Of a DNA stretch of 64,000 bases, positions 10,020 through 18,586 are shown piece by piece. Source of the stretch: Pseudidiomarina salinarum. Lineage in GTDB: Bacteria; Pseudomonadota; Gammaproteobacteria; Enterobacterales; Alteromonadaceae. The stretch covers positions 186,001 to 250,000 of the forward strand of contig NZ_JPER01000001.1 in NCBI RefSeq assembly GCF_000753715.1, in the 5' to 3' direction. Both the position numbers and the translations under genes were made by a program. Under the pieces are notes generated by a model. The model was not told the origin of the DNA. It was given only the letters and a program-made list of their open reading frames with translations, and made no database searches. The stretch's first letter is position 1. Each line of letters opens with the position of its first letter.

Positions 10020-10631
10020 GTGGATACTGAAGACCAACAAATTCAGCGGATCAAGGATTTCTGGCACGAGCACGGCAAAGGCATTATCGCCGGTCTGGTG
10101 ATCGGTTTTGGCCTGTTCTACGGCTGGCGCTATTACGATGCCCATACCATGGCGCAGAAAGAAGCGGCCTCAGAGCAATTTGAAGTGATTGTTGCGCAAC
10201 TGGAAGCCGGCGGCGAACAGGCTCAGGTGGACGCGCAAAACTTCATCCAGAACAACAGCGGTGATGTGTACGCGCATCTGCTCGCCTTTGAACTGGCAAA
10301 GCAGGCGGTGGTAGCCGGTGAGCCGGCCACTGCCGTCACCGCCTTACAAATAGTGCGTGATAATGGCAGCGCTGAGCTTAAAGCTATAGCCGATGTGCGT
10401 CAGGCGCGGGTATTACTGGCGCAGGATCAGCACGACGCGGCGCTGAGTGCCATTGCCAACATCACCGAAGAAGGTTTTGCGGCTATGGTAGCCGAGCTGC
10501 GTGGCGATATTCTCTTAGCCCAGGGCGATCACGCCGGTGCCCGTACTGCCTATCAGGCAGCACTGGATGCCAGCGACAACAACGCGCCACTGGCTGAAAT
10601 CAAACTCAACAGCATTCCGGCGGAATCATGA
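10020..10631 (+). CDS. yfgM: YfgM, ancillary SecYEG translocon TPR protein
   Basis: Inner-membrane protein with a periplasmic TPR domain that works with PpiD at the SecYEG translocon. The start is a GTG at 10020 (MDTEDQQIQRIKDFWHEHGK). A single transmembrane helix lies at about residues 20-39 (GIIAGLVIGFGLFYGWRYY), followed by TPR_21-type repeats to the end. 203 aa compares with 206 in E. coli. Position between hisS and bamB is conserved, and its stop overlaps the bamB start by 4 bp (ATGA), so the two are translationally coupled. Confidence 0.93.
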   Translation: MDTEDQQIQRIKDFWHEHGKGIIAGLVIGFGLFYGWRYYDAHTMAQKEAASEQFEVIVAQLEAGGEQAQVDAQNFIQNNSGDVYAHLLAFELAKQAVVAGEPATAVTALQIVRDNGSAELKAIADVRQARVLLAQDQHDAALSAIANITEEGFAAMVAELRGDILLAQGDHAGARTAYQAALDASDNNAPLAEIKLNSIPAES

Positions 10632-11836
10632 GCTTTAGTAATATTTTCTTCACTACCGGCGTAAAATATAGCGCCCTGGCGCTGGCAGCCCTGCTCGCAA
10701 GCGGCTGCTCGATTTTCGGTGATGACGAAATCACCTATAACGAGCTGCAGCCATTTGATGCGACAGTGTCGCCGTCTGTGGTCTGGGAAGGCTCAGTGGG
10801 CAAGGGCGTGGGCGAATATTTCTCGCGGCTGAACCCGGTTGTGGTTGGCGACGTGATTGTCGCGGCTGACCGTCGTGGCGTGGTAAAGGCCTTTAACCGT
10901 GCTGATGGCGCCAACTTGTGGCGCGTTGACGTGCGTGATCTGACTGGCGGCGATGCCGGCGGCTGGCTGATGCCGGGCGATACCGCGCGTATTTCCGGCG
11001 GTCTGGTTGCCAACGATGGCCGCCTGTTTTTCGGTACCGAAAACGGCGAAGTCGTGGCGCTGAGCATGGCTGATGGCAGCCTTATCTGGCGCACCGAAAT
11101 TGGTGGCGAAGTATTGGCTGACCCGGCTGTTGGCGAAGGCTACGTGGTGGTGAATACCAGCGCTGGTAAGCTGATTGGCCTGCTGGAAGACAGCGGCGAG
11201 CAGCAATGGGAGATGTCGACCGAAGTACCGGCACTCAGCCTGCGTGGCACCTCAGCACCGACTATCGCTTCAGGTGGCGCTATTTTTGGTACAGCGACCG
11301 GTAAATTAACCGTGGCGGTACTGAACAATGGCCAGCAAGCCTGGGTAGCGCCATTGGCCATACCCCAGGGCGCGACCGAACTGCAGCGTCTGGTGGATGC
11401 CGACGTGCAGCCGCTGGTGCGTGGCAACGCGGTATACAGTATTGCTTACAATGGTCAGGTGGCAGCGGTTGAGCTCACCAGTGGCCGCATTATGTGGCAG
11501 CGCGAGTACGCTTCGTTTAATAACTTTGATCTGAGCGTCAACCGGTTATTTCTGACCGACACCTATGACAGCGTGTATTCACTGGACAGCGACAATGGCG
11601 TCGAGATCTGGAGCAATAACGATCTGACCGGCCGTCAGGTTACCGGGCCGGTGCGCTTTGGTAACTACGTGGTGGTTGGTGATGCCTTTGGTTACCTGCA
11701 TTTTCTGAACGCGAATACCGGCGAAATGGCCGGCCGGCTTGAAGTCGGCAATTCTGTGTACGTGGCGCCAATTGTGGCGGGCGATACACTCTATGTACAA
11801 CTACGCGACGGCAGTTTACTCGCGGTAAGGATTTAA
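10628..11836 (+). CDS. bamB: BamB, beta-propeller lipoprotein of the BAM complex
   Basis: Outer-membrane-anchored lipoprotein that scaffolds beta-barrel assembly by binding BamA. The N-terminal signal ends in a lipobox (LLASGC, lipidated cysteine about residue 27). The mature part is an eight-bladed propeller with PQQ-like repeats, seen as recurring G-x-hydrophobic-x-A-L/F-x-x-x-x-G-x-x-x-W units such as VKAFNRADGANLWRVDV and VVALSMADGSLIWRTEI. Length 402 aa (E. coli 392). Overlaps yfgM by 4 bp and precedes der by 6 bp. Confidence 0.95.
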   Translation: MSFSNIFFTTGVKYSALALAALLASGCSIFGDDEITYNELQPFDATVSPSVVWEGSVGKGVGEYFSRLNPVVVGDVIVAADRRGVVKAFNRADGANLWRVDVRDLTGGDAGGWLMPGDTARISGGLVANDGRLFFGTENGEVVALSMADGSLIWRTEIGGEVLADPAVGEGYVVVNTSAGKLIGLLEDSGEQQWEMSTEVPALSLRGTSAPTIASGGAIFGTATGKLTVAVLNNGQQAWVAPLAIPQGATELQRLVDADVQPLVRGNAVYSIAYNGQVAAVELTSGRIMWQREYASFNNFDLSVNRLFLTDTYDSVYSLDSDNGVEIWSNNDLTGRQVTGPVRFGNYVVVGDAFGYLHFLNANTGEMAGRLEVGNSVYVAPIVAGDTLYVQLRDGSLLAVRI

Positions 11837-11842
11837 TCAGTT

Positions 11843-13285
11843 ATGTTACCCGTTGTGGCCCTGGTCGGCCGCCCCAATGTGGGCAAATCAACCCTGTTCA
11901 ACCGGCTTACCCGTACCCGGGATGCTCTGGTCGCTGACTTTCCCGGCTTAACCCGGGATCGTAAATACGGTCAGGCCAACTACGACGGCTATCAGTTTAT
12001 TGTTATCGACACCGCTGGTATTCACGGCGACGAAGAAGGCGTGGACGCGGCGATGGCCGGGCAGTCTTTGCGCGCCATCGACGAAGCCGATGTGGTGCTG
12101 TTTATGGTCGATGCCCGCGACGGCATCACTGTAGCCGACAGCGCGCTGGCTGAATACCTGCGTAAGGTCGATAAGAAAACCTACGTGGTCGCCAATAAAA
12201 TCGACGGCATCGATGCCGAAGTGGCGCAGTCCGATTTCTTTGAAATGGGCCTGGGCGATGTGTACGGTATTGCCGCTGCCCATGGCCGCGGTGTTGAGCA
12301 ACTGCTGGATAAATGCTTTCGGCCGCTGCTGGATGACTACCCCGAATTGCTTGTTGCAGACGCGGAGCAAGCCGTTTCTGAAGATCTCGCCCACGATGAG
12401 ATCGACTACGAATCCCTGCCGCTGAAACTGGCTATTGTCGGTCGCCCCAACGTAGGTAAGTCAACACTGACTAACCGTATCCTCGGCGAGGAGCGGGTGG
12501 TGGTGTTTGACATGCCAGGCACCACGCGCGATTCAATCTATATTCCGATGGAACGCGATGGCCACCAGTATATTCTGATCGACACCGCCGGCGTTCGTCG
12601 CCGCGGCAAGATTGATGAAACCGTTGAGAAGTTCTCGGTGATCAAAACCCTGCAGGCGATTGAAGATGCCAACGTGGTGTTGTGTATCGTCGATGCGCGC
12701 GAGACGATTTCCGACCAGGATCTGAACCTGATTGGCTTTGCGCTAAACGCCGGCCGCTCGATTGTGATCGCGGTGAATAAGTGGGATGGCTTGTCGCCTG
12801 ATCATCGCGATGAAATCAAGCGCGAGCTGGATCGCCGCCTGGGCTTTGTGGATTTTGCCCGGTTGCACTTTATCTCGGCACTGCATGGTACCGGCGTCGG
12901 CAATCTGTTTGATTCAGTGCGGGAAGCTTACGAGAGCGCTACACAGCGGATCAATACCTCGAAGCTGACCCAGATTCTGGAAATGGCAGCCGATGAGCAT
13001 CAGCCGCCGCTGGTCAGTGGCCGTCGCGTGAAGCTGAAATACGCCCACGCCGGTGGTTATAACCCGCCGCGCATCATCATCCACGGCAACCAGGTCACGC
13101 GCCTGCCCGGCTCGTACCAGCGCTACCTGATCAACTTCTTCCGCAAAGCACTCGGCATCATGGGCACGCCCATCAAAGTCGAATTCCGCGACGCCGAAAA
13201 CCCCTTCGCCGGCCGCAAAAACAAGCTCAGCGACTCCCAGGTCCGCAAGCGCAAACGCCTCATGCGCTACATCAAGAAAAAGTAA
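11843..13285 (+). CDS. der: Der (EngA), double-GTPase for 50S ribosome assembly
   Basis: Essential GTPase with two tandem G domains and a KH-like C-terminal domain, needed for late 50S maturation. The P-loop GRPNVGKST occurs twice, at about residues 8-16 and 199-207; the DxxG motifs (DTAG) follow each; NKxD motifs appear as NKIDG and NKWDG. The KH-like domain covers about 360-450 and the tail is strongly basic ([12 protein letters not shown]). 480 aa matches the family (E. coli 490). It ends the ispG-to-der block; the following 164 bp contain three REP units and no obvious U-tract terminator. Confidence 0.97.
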   Translation: MLPVVALVGRPNVGKSTLFNRLTRTRDALVADFPGLTRDRKYGQANYDGYQFIVIDTAGIHGDEEGVDAAMAGQSLRAIDEADVVLFMVDARDGITVADSALAEYLRKVDKKTYVVANKIDGIDAEVAQSDFFEMGLGDVYGIAAAHGRGVEQLLDKCFRPLLDDYPELLVADAEQAVSEDLAHDEIDYESLPLKLAIVGRPNVGKSTLTNRILGEERVVVFDMPGTTRDSIYIPMERDGHQYILIDTAGVRRRGKIDETVEKFSVIKTLQAIEDANVVLCIVDARETISDQDLNLIGFALNAGRSIVIAVNKWDGLSPDHRDEIKRELDRRLGFVDFARLHFISALHGTGVGNLFDSVREAYESATQRINTSKLTQILEMAADEHQPPLVSGRRVKLKYAHAGGYNPPRIIIHGNQVTRLPGSYQRYLINFFRKALGIMGTPIKVEFRDAENPFAGRKNKLSDSQVRKRKRLMRYIKKK

Positions 13286-13300
13286 CCCGCGCGCACCGAT

Positions 13301-13323
13301 GTAGCCCGTGGTTCTACCACGGG
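13301..13323 (+). repeat. REP unit, forward
   Basis: Single unit with GTAG head and perfect 7-bp stem, 15 bp after the der stop codon. The following 29-bp spacer leads into a second forward unit at 13353, so these two are in direct, not inverted, orientation. Confidence 0.95.
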
Positions 13324-13352
13324 GCATACCGGACGGTATACGCGATCCCCAT

Positions 13353-13441
13353 GTAGCCCGTGGTTCTACCACGGGGCACGCCTGATGATATAAACGATGT
13401 GTGTAATGGCGGGTTTTTCCCGTGGTAGAACCACGGGCTAC
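13353..13441 (+). repeat. REPIN, 89 bp, between der and hslR
   Basis: Forward unit (13353-13375) and inverted unit (13419-13441) around a 43-bp spacer. The spacer resembles that of the REPIN at 14459-14548 (shared GATG-GT and TGGC-GGTTTT type segments). It ends just inside the convergent der/hslR gap and could form one long hairpin in either transcript. Confidence 0.95.
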
Positions 13442-13449
13442 ACTACACG

Positions 13450-13830
13450 TTAATCCTGGTCTTTAAACTTCATCAATTGGCGGCGTTCGCGCTTGTCGGG
13501 TTTGTGGTCTGGATGGGGGCTTAGCAGGGCGTTCATTTTGCGCAGCTCGGCGGCTTTTGCGCGGCGCTCGGCCGATTCTTCGGTTTCGCGGTACAACTTC
13601 TCCGCCTCGGGCGCACCGCGGCGCTGCTCGCTCAATTCCAGCACCTCAACATCCATCACATCATAGCCGCGCGGCAGCTTTATCTGCTGACCCACGGTGA
13701 TGGTTTTGGCAGGTTTGGCTTTCTGTGCATCAACCTGAACTTTACCGGCCTGCACAACTTGCCGCGCCAGACTCCGCGTTTTGAAAAAACGCGCCGCCCA
13801 CAGCCATTTATCTAATCTGACATTATCCAT
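13450..13830 (-). CDS. hslR: Hsp15, ribosome-recycling S4-domain heat-shock protein
   Basis: RNA-binding protein that attaches to 50S subunits carrying stalled peptidyl-tRNA. An S4 domain occupies about residues 3-70 (VRLDKWLWAARFFKTRSLARQVVQAGKVQVD), and the tail is highly charged and basic. 126 aa compares with 133 in E. coli. Its ATG lies only 2 bp after the stop codon of the transposase gene upstream, in the arrangement TAA-TT-ATG, so it is probably translated by coupling to that gene; no strong ribosome site precedes it. In relatives hslR and hslO are adjacent; here the transposase separates them. Confidence 0.95.
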   Translation of the reverse strand: MDNVRLDKWLWAARFFKTRSLARQVVQAGKVQVDAQKAKPAKTITVGQQIKLPRGYDVMDVEVLELSEQRRGAPEAEKLYRETEESAERRAKAAELRKMNALLSPHPDHKPDKRERRQLMKFKDQD

Positions 13831-13832
13831 AA

Positions 13833-14414
13833 TTACCGCTCATGAGATCCGAAAACATCATCCAGCCAGCTTACATCAATATGCGCCCATTCTTCCGGGT
13901 ATTTGCCGCTGGCCAGATACCGCTTCAATGTTGAATAAGGCCAGTCGAGGGCATTTTCAACATAGCCGTGTTTAACCGGATTATAGCAGCAATACAGCAT
14001 ATACAGCTCATGCTCGGTTTCGTTGCGGATGGTATGTTCCCAATAGCTGTGCTGCCAGAGCTTGCCGTATTTGCGGCGTTTGCGTGAGCTGCAGTTGATG
14101 AGATCAGAGCCGGACTCGTGGCTGAAGCGCGATAAGGCTTTGGTCGTGAGGGCTTTGATTTTCGACCAGCGTAGCGGGATTTTGTCGTCGTCGACAATCC
14201 ACACGCAGTGCATGTGGTCGGGCATGACCACCCAGGCTTCGATCTCGAACGGGTGGGTTTTCATGGTTTCGGCAATGGCGTGGCGCAGCGCCTGGATAAC
14301 ATCAGGCTCCGTGAGAAATTTCTGGCGTTTGTAGGTGACTACCGTGAAAAAATAATAGCCGCCTTCGTAGTATCGACGAACCCTGCGCATCGGAAAATCA
14401 TGCCGCAAGGCCAA
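13833..14414 (-). CDS. REP-associated tyrosine transposase (RAYT, Y1/HUH family)
   Basis: Single-copy relative of IS200/IS605 TnpA, a family known to recognise REP hairpins carrying a GTAG tetranucleotide. Seen in the sequence: the N-terminal YYEGGYYFFTVVTYKRQKFL typical of the family, the HUH-type motif MPDHMHCVW with H67 and H69, and the C-terminal YCCYNPVKHGYV with Y141 as likely nucleophile. 193 aa is a normal length, with no frameshift, so it is probably intact; a second possible start is M9. It is flanked by REPINs (13353-13441 beyond hslR, 14459-14548 just upstream), and the GTAG-headed units here fit as its substrate. It sits immediately upstream of hslR, splitting the usual hslR-hslO pair. 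Confidence 0.93.
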   Translation of the reverse strand: MALRHDFPMRRVRRYYEGGYYFFTVVTYKRQKFLTEPDVIQALRHAIAETMKTHPFEIEAWVVMPDHMHCVWIVDDDKIPLRWSKIKALTTKALSRFSHESGSDLINCSSRKRRKYGKLWQHSYWEHTIRNETEHELYMLYCCYNPVKHGYVENALDWPYSTLKRYLASGKYPEEWAHIDVSWLDDVFGSHER

Positions 14415-14458
14415 TCATCCCGCCACCTTATATCGTTGTACGAAATCGCCGTAATGAT

Positions 14459-14548
14459 GTAGCCCGTGGTTCTACCACGGGGCAATGCCCGATGGTATTT
14501 GCGGTGTGCGTGATGGCAGGTTTTACCCGTGGTAGAACCACGGGCTAC
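14459..14548 (+). repeat. REPIN, 90 bp, upstream of the RAYT gene
   Basis: Forward unit at 14459-14481, inverted unit at 14526-14548, 44-bp spacer. It lies 44 bp upstream of the transposase start and 20 bp downstream of the hslO stop, so it occupies the presumed leader of the transposase transcript. Its spacer resembles that of the 13353 REPIN. Confidence 0.95.
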
Positions 14549-14568
14549 ATGGTGGCGTACGGCACCGT

Positions 14569-15396
14569 TTACAAATCGTCGGGGGTGAAGCGGTATTCGG
14601 TGCGGCAGTATTCGCAGGTCATGGTGATGACGCCTTCGGCGGCGAGGATTTCCTGCAGCTCGGCGGCGGGCACGCTGGCGAGGGCCTCGAGGGTGCGCTC
14701 GCGCGAGCAGCCGCAGCGGAAGCTGACGGCTTGCGCGGGATAGAGCTCCACCTGCTCCTCATGATACAAACGCACCAGCACCTCTTCGCCGGGCAGGGTG
14801 AAGAGCTCCGCCGGGGTGATGGTGTCGGTCAGCGTCTCCAGATGCTGAAAGCCCTCAAGATCAAGCCCGGCCGACGGCATCACCTGCAGAAACATACCAG
14901 CGGCATGCTCACCGTCAGCATAAAGCCACAGCCGCGTGTGCAACTGTTCAGACTGGGTAAAATAGCCTTCAATAATCTCAGCGATGCTGTCGCCTTCGCC
15001 GCTGACCACGCCCTGATAGCGCTCGCCACGGGTTGGCGTTAAGGTAATCACCAGTTGCGCCTTGCCCATCAGGCTGCGCAAATCTTCCTGCTGCGGCTCC
15101 AGTTCGCCGCGCATCCGGGCAATGCCACGCAGTTGCTGATCATGCTCGCCGTTAACCGCGATAAAATTAACCGGACCATCGCCCTGCAACTGAATCGCGA
15201 TATGCCCTTCAAACTTAAGGGTAGCGACCAGCAACGAAGTCGCCGCCATCAGCTCGCCCAACAGCCGCTGTACCGGCGCCGGATAGGAATGGCCCAGCAA
15301 CATCCGCTGGTAGCTGCTGCTCAGTTGCACCAGCTCGCCGCGCACATCGCGGTCAATGAAAGTGTAGCGAAGAAGTTGGTCTGTGGGATAATTCAT
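14569..15396 (-). CDS. hslO: Hsp33 redox-regulated chaperone
   Basis: Holdase activated by oxidation: a C-terminal zinc centre releases its metal and unfolds under HOCl or peroxide stress. The four zinc cysteines are visible as CGCS and CEYC in the last 60 residues (FRCGCSRER and MTCEYCRTEY). 275 aa compares with 292 in E. coli. The N-terminal domain begins YPTDQLLRYTFIDRDVRGELVQL, typical of the family. It is divergent from gspC; 165 bp separate the two starts. Confidence 0.96.
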   Translation of the reverse strand: MNYPTDQLLRYTFIDRDVRGELVQLSSSYQRMLLGHSYPAPVQRLLGELMAATSLLVATLKFEGHIAIQLQGDGPVNFIAVNGEHDQQLRGIARMRGELEPQQEDLRSLMGKAQLVITLTPTRGERYQGVVSGEGDSIAEIIEGYFTQSEQLHTRLWLYADGEHAAGMFLQVMPSAGLDLEGFQHLETLTDTITPAELFTLPGEEVLVRLYHEEQVELYPAQAVSFRCGCSRERTLEALASVPAAELQEILAAEGVITMTCEYCRTEYRFTPDDL

Positions 15397-15561
15397 AGGC
15401 TGTCATCTTTTGGTCAAATGGAGCGGGTATAAAGGTGCCATGATTATATCAGATTTCGACCAATTTGATCTGTTCAGGTAGGGGCGAAAGGGCTAGAATG
15501 GGGATCGGATTGCTACTTCACAAAATTATAACGAAAGCGAAAACTGATCATCAGACAAACA

Positions 15562-16461
15562 ATGAATCAATTGATTAACCGCATGCGACAGCCAACCCTC
15601 TGGCGCTATGGGCTGTGGACGCTGACCGCCCTGGCGGCGGTGCTGGCGACCCTGTTGCTGGCACGCCTGACCTGGCAGTTGCTGACACCTGTGGCTGAGC
15701 CCGTCAGCGGGCCGATACCGCCTGCCCGGCAGGCCGGCAAAGCGCAGATTAATGTAAATGCTATAGCGGGCCTGAATTTATTCGGCAACGCCGCCGCGCC
15801 GGACCAGCAGCGGGTGGCCAGTGCGCCAAAAACCAGCCTGAACGTGCGCCTGCTGGGCGTGTCCGCCAGTAATTATCCGCAGCATTCCGCCGCCATCATT
15901 GAACGCAGCGGCCAGCAGGAAGTCTATGTAGTCGGCGAACAGCTGAGTGGCTCGCAGGTTACCGTCGAAGAAATTTACGCCGACCGGGTTATTCTGAATA
16001 ACCAGGGGCGCCTGGAAACCCTCGAAATGGAGGGGATTGGGGAGCTTGGGCCGGGGTTGTCGTTGACGGTGGGTGAGATTCCCCGTGGTAGAACCACGGG
16101 CTACAGTGCGGCGGCGGGCGACGATGCGGCGGTTGAGGTGGCGGAAGAGGTGGCTGAAGCGGTGAGCGCGGATCCGGCCAATATTCTCGAATATGTGGCG
16201 ATTGCGCCGGCGCGCGATGGCGCGAAAATTATCGGTTACCGGCTACGGCCCGGGCCGCAACCTGAACTCTTTAACGAAGCCGGTTTTCTTGCCGGCGATT
16301 TAGCGGTAGCCATCAATGGCCAGGATCTCACGGATATCCGCACCGCTATGAGCATGACCCGCGATCTGGCCACCATGGACAGCATCACAGTGACCGTAAC
16401 TCGTGACGGCCAGTATATCGACCTCGAGCTCACCGTTCCAGCTGAAGCCCGGGGCAATTAG
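15562..16461 (+). CDS. gspC: GspC, type II secretion inner-membrane connector, with a translated REP
   Basis: Links the inner-membrane platform to the secretin GspD. It has a short cytoplasmic tail, one transmembrane helix (about residues 16-38, LWTLTALAAVLATLLLARLTW), a homology region (about 60-165, RLLGVSASNYPQHSAAIIE) that contacts GspD, and a C-terminal PDZ domain (about 205-295, NEAGFLAGDLAVAINGQDL). Between them, R175-Y181 (RGRTTGY) are encoded by a single inverted REP unit at 16082-16104 in the flexible interdomain linker. The gene opens the gspC-N operon. Confidence 0.93.
   Translation: MNQLINRMRQPTLWRYGLWTLTALAAVLATLLLARLTWQLLTPVAEPVSGPIPPARQAGKAQINVNAIAGLNLFGNAAAPDQQRVASAPKTSLNVRLLGVSASNYPQHSAAIIERSGQQEVYVVGEQLSGSQVTVEEIYADRVILNNQGRLETLEMEGIGELGPGLSLTVGEIPRGRTTGYSAAAGDDAAVEVAEEVAEAVSADPANILEYVAIAPARDGAKIIGYRLRPGPQPELFNEAGFLAGDLAVAINGQDLTDIRTAMSMTRDLATMDSITVTVTRDGQYIDLELTVPAEARGN
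16082..16104 (-). repeat. REP unit inside gspC
   Basis: Single inverted unit, translated in frame as RGRTTGY (residues 175-181) between the homology region and the PDZ domain. No partner unit is found within 3 kb on either side. Confidence 0.95.
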
Positions 16462-16477
16462 AATAAAAGGAACAAGC

Positions 16478-18586
16478 ATGCGCACAATTTTTCTGACAAC
16501 CACAGTGGCGATGAGCCTGGCGCTGATCCTTGGCACAGCCGGCACCGTCGGCATTGCCGAAGCGGCTCCGCAGCAGCAAAGCCCTCCGCAAGGCACGGGC
16601 CCGGTTGAATATACCGCCAGCTTCAAGAACACCGACATCAGCGAGTTCATCCAGGTGGTGGGGCGCAACCTTGGCAAGACCATGATTATCGACCCGGATG
16701 TGCGCGGGCGCATTGATGTGCGCAGCTACGATGTGATGACCGAAAGCCAGTACTGGCAGTTTTTCCTGAACGTGCTGGACGTGTACGGCTTCGCCACAGT
16801 GACCATGGAGTCGGGCGTGGTGAAGGTCATGCGCGACAAAGACGCCCGCAACGGCGCGCTGCCGGTGGTGGACGATAACAGCCTGGCCGGCGACACCCTG
16901 GTCACCCGCGTGGTACCGGTTGCGAACGTCAGCGTGCGCGAACTGGCGCCGTTGCTGCGTCTGCTGAACGATCAGGCCGGTGGCGGCAACGTGGTCAGCT
17001 ATGACCCGTCCAACGTCATCATGCTGACCGGCCGCAGCGAAACCATCCAGCGGCTGGTGGAAATCATTGAACGGGTCGACCGGGCCGGTAACCAGGATGT
17101 CGACATCGTCAACCTCGAATACGCGTCCGCTTCGGAAGTGGTGCGCATCGCCATGACCCTGTATGAAAAAAGCACCGATGGCACGCCAGCGCTGCTCATT
17201 CCCAAAGTGGTCGCCGATGAGCGCACCAACCGGGTGATTATCAGCGGCGATCCACGCGCCCGTGAGCGGGTGGTCAAACTGATCAAGCAGCTGGATAAAG
17301 ATCTCAAAACCCAGGGCAACACCCGGGTGTATTACCTCAAGTACGCCAAGGCTGAAAACCTTGTTGGCGTATTAACCGGCGTCAGCGACACCGTTGCCGC
17401 AGAAAGCGGCGTCGCAACCGGTGCGGCCGGCGCAGGGCAGCGTCGTAGCGGTAAGGAAATCAGCATTACCGCACACGAATCCAGCAATTCTCTGGTCATC
17501 ACCGCGCAGCCGGATATGCTCGCCAATCTGGAGAACGTGATCCGGCAGCTGGATATCCGCCGCGCCCAGGTGCACGTGGAAGCCATTATCGTTGAGCTGA
17601 TGGAGGGCGATGGTATTGATTTAGGCCTGCAGTGGATTTCCGAAGACGGCGGCATGGTGCAGTATAACAACGGCCGCCAGGTACCCATCGGCCAGCTGGC
17701 CGCAGGTGCTTATATGGCGCAGGAACGCGAGCGCGGCACTACCACCACTATCGTCGATGGCAACGTGGTGACCACCGAACAGCCGCCCGAGCGTGGCAAT
17801 GTGGATTTGCTGGCACAACTGCTGGGCAACGTGAACGGCATGATGATCGGCGTGGTCAAAAACGACTGGGGCGCGATTTTGCAGGCGGTCTCGACCAACA
17901 CCAATTCAAACATCCTGGCCACGCCCAGCATCATGACGCTGGATAATGAATCGGCCGAGTTCCTGGTCGGTCAGTCAGTACCCACTATCACGGGATCGAC
18001 CGCCGGCGATAACAATTCCAATCCGTTCCAGACGGTGCAGCGCGAAGACATAGGTATCAAGCTCAAAGTCACGCCGCAGATCAACGAAGGCAACGCGGTG
18101 CAATTGATTATCGAGCAGGAAGTGTCGAGCTTAAGCGGCGCCACCTCGGTGGATATCACGATCAACAAACGCCAGCTGAAAACTGTGGTGATGGCGGATG
18201 ACGGCGAAACCATAGTGCTGGGCGGCCTGATTGATGAAGATGTGCAGGAGAGTGTGTCCAAGGTGCCACTGCTGGGGGATATCCCGGTGCTGGGCCATTT
18301 GTTCCGCTCCACCTCGACCTCGCGGCAGAAACGCAACCTGATGGTGTTCCTGAAACCGACGATTGTGCGCGACCGCGCTACCGCGCTGGGTATGAGCAGT
18401 CGCAAGTACAACTACATCCGCGCCGAGCAGCTGCTGCGCCAGGAAGAGGGTGTTGAACTGATGCCGCGCACCTCAACGCCGGTACTGCCGGAGTGGGATG
18501 GCCCGCTGACGCTGCCGCCAGAATTTGAAAAGTACATGGACGATAACAGCAAGCAAGAAATGAACGAAGGTTCAGGTAATGACTGA
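16478..18586 (+). CDS. gspD: GspD, type II secretion outer-membrane secretin
   Basis: Forms the outer-membrane channel of the secreton. The start is set at the ATG at 16478, which has AAAAGGA just upstream and a clean signal peptide ([30 protein letters not shown]); an in-frame ATG at 16403 would overlap gspC and put 25 odd residues before the signal. The 702-aa protein has N0-N3 ring domains (about 45-410) and a secretin core ending in the conserved [16 protein letters not shown] and [10 protein letters not shown] segments. Stop overlaps the gspE start by 8 bp. No REP lies in this gene although it is the longest of the operon. Confidence 0.95.
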   Translation: MRTIFLTTTVAMSLALILGTAGTVGIAEAAPQQQSPPQGTGPVEYTASFKNTDISEFIQVVGRNLGKTMIIDPDVRGRIDVRSYDVMTESQYWQFFLNVLDVYGFATVTMESGVVKVMRDKDARNGALPVVDDNSLAGDTLVTRVVPVANVSVRELAPLLRLLNDQAGGGNVVSYDPSNVIMLTGRSETIQRLVEIIERVDRAGNQDVDIVNLEYASASEVVRIAMTLYEKSTDGTPALLIPKVVADERTNRVIISGDPRARERVVKLIKQLDKDLKTQGNTRVYYLKYAKAENLVGVLTGVSDTVAAESGVATGAAGAGQRRSGKEISITAHESSNSLVITAQPDMLANLENVIRQLDIRRAQVHVEAIIVELMEGDGIDLGLQWISEDGGMVQYNNGRQVPIGQLAAGAYMAQERERGTTTTIVDGNVVTTEQPPERGNVDLLAQLLGNVNGMMIGVVKNDWGAILQAVSTNTNSNILATPSIMTLDNESAEFLVGQSVPTITGSTAGDNNSNPFQTVQREDIGIKLKVTPQINEGNAVQLIIEQEVSSLSGATSVDITINKRQLKTVVMADDGETIVLGGLIDEDVQESVSKVPLLGDIPVLGHLFRSTSTSRQKRNLMVFLKPTIVRDRATALGMSSRKYNYIRAEQLLRQEEGVELMPRTSTPVLPEWDGPLTLPPEFEKYMDDNSKQEMNEGSGND

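Noticed and set aside
13301-13441. Three evenly spaced repeats resembling a small CRISPR array
   Set aside because: The units are 23 bp with mixed orientation, are themselves palindromic, occur all over the first half of the window, and no cas gene is near. They are REP units.
13419-14548. Intergenic REP hairpins around hslR and RAYT as Rho-independent terminators
   Set aside because: None is followed by a T-tract in the direction of a gene that ends there; only the mscS copy (28212) has that form.
16403-16477. Longer gspD start at 16403
   Set aside because: It overlaps gspC, lacks a ribosome site and puts 25 residues before a good signal peptide; the ATG at 16478 has AAAAGGA.
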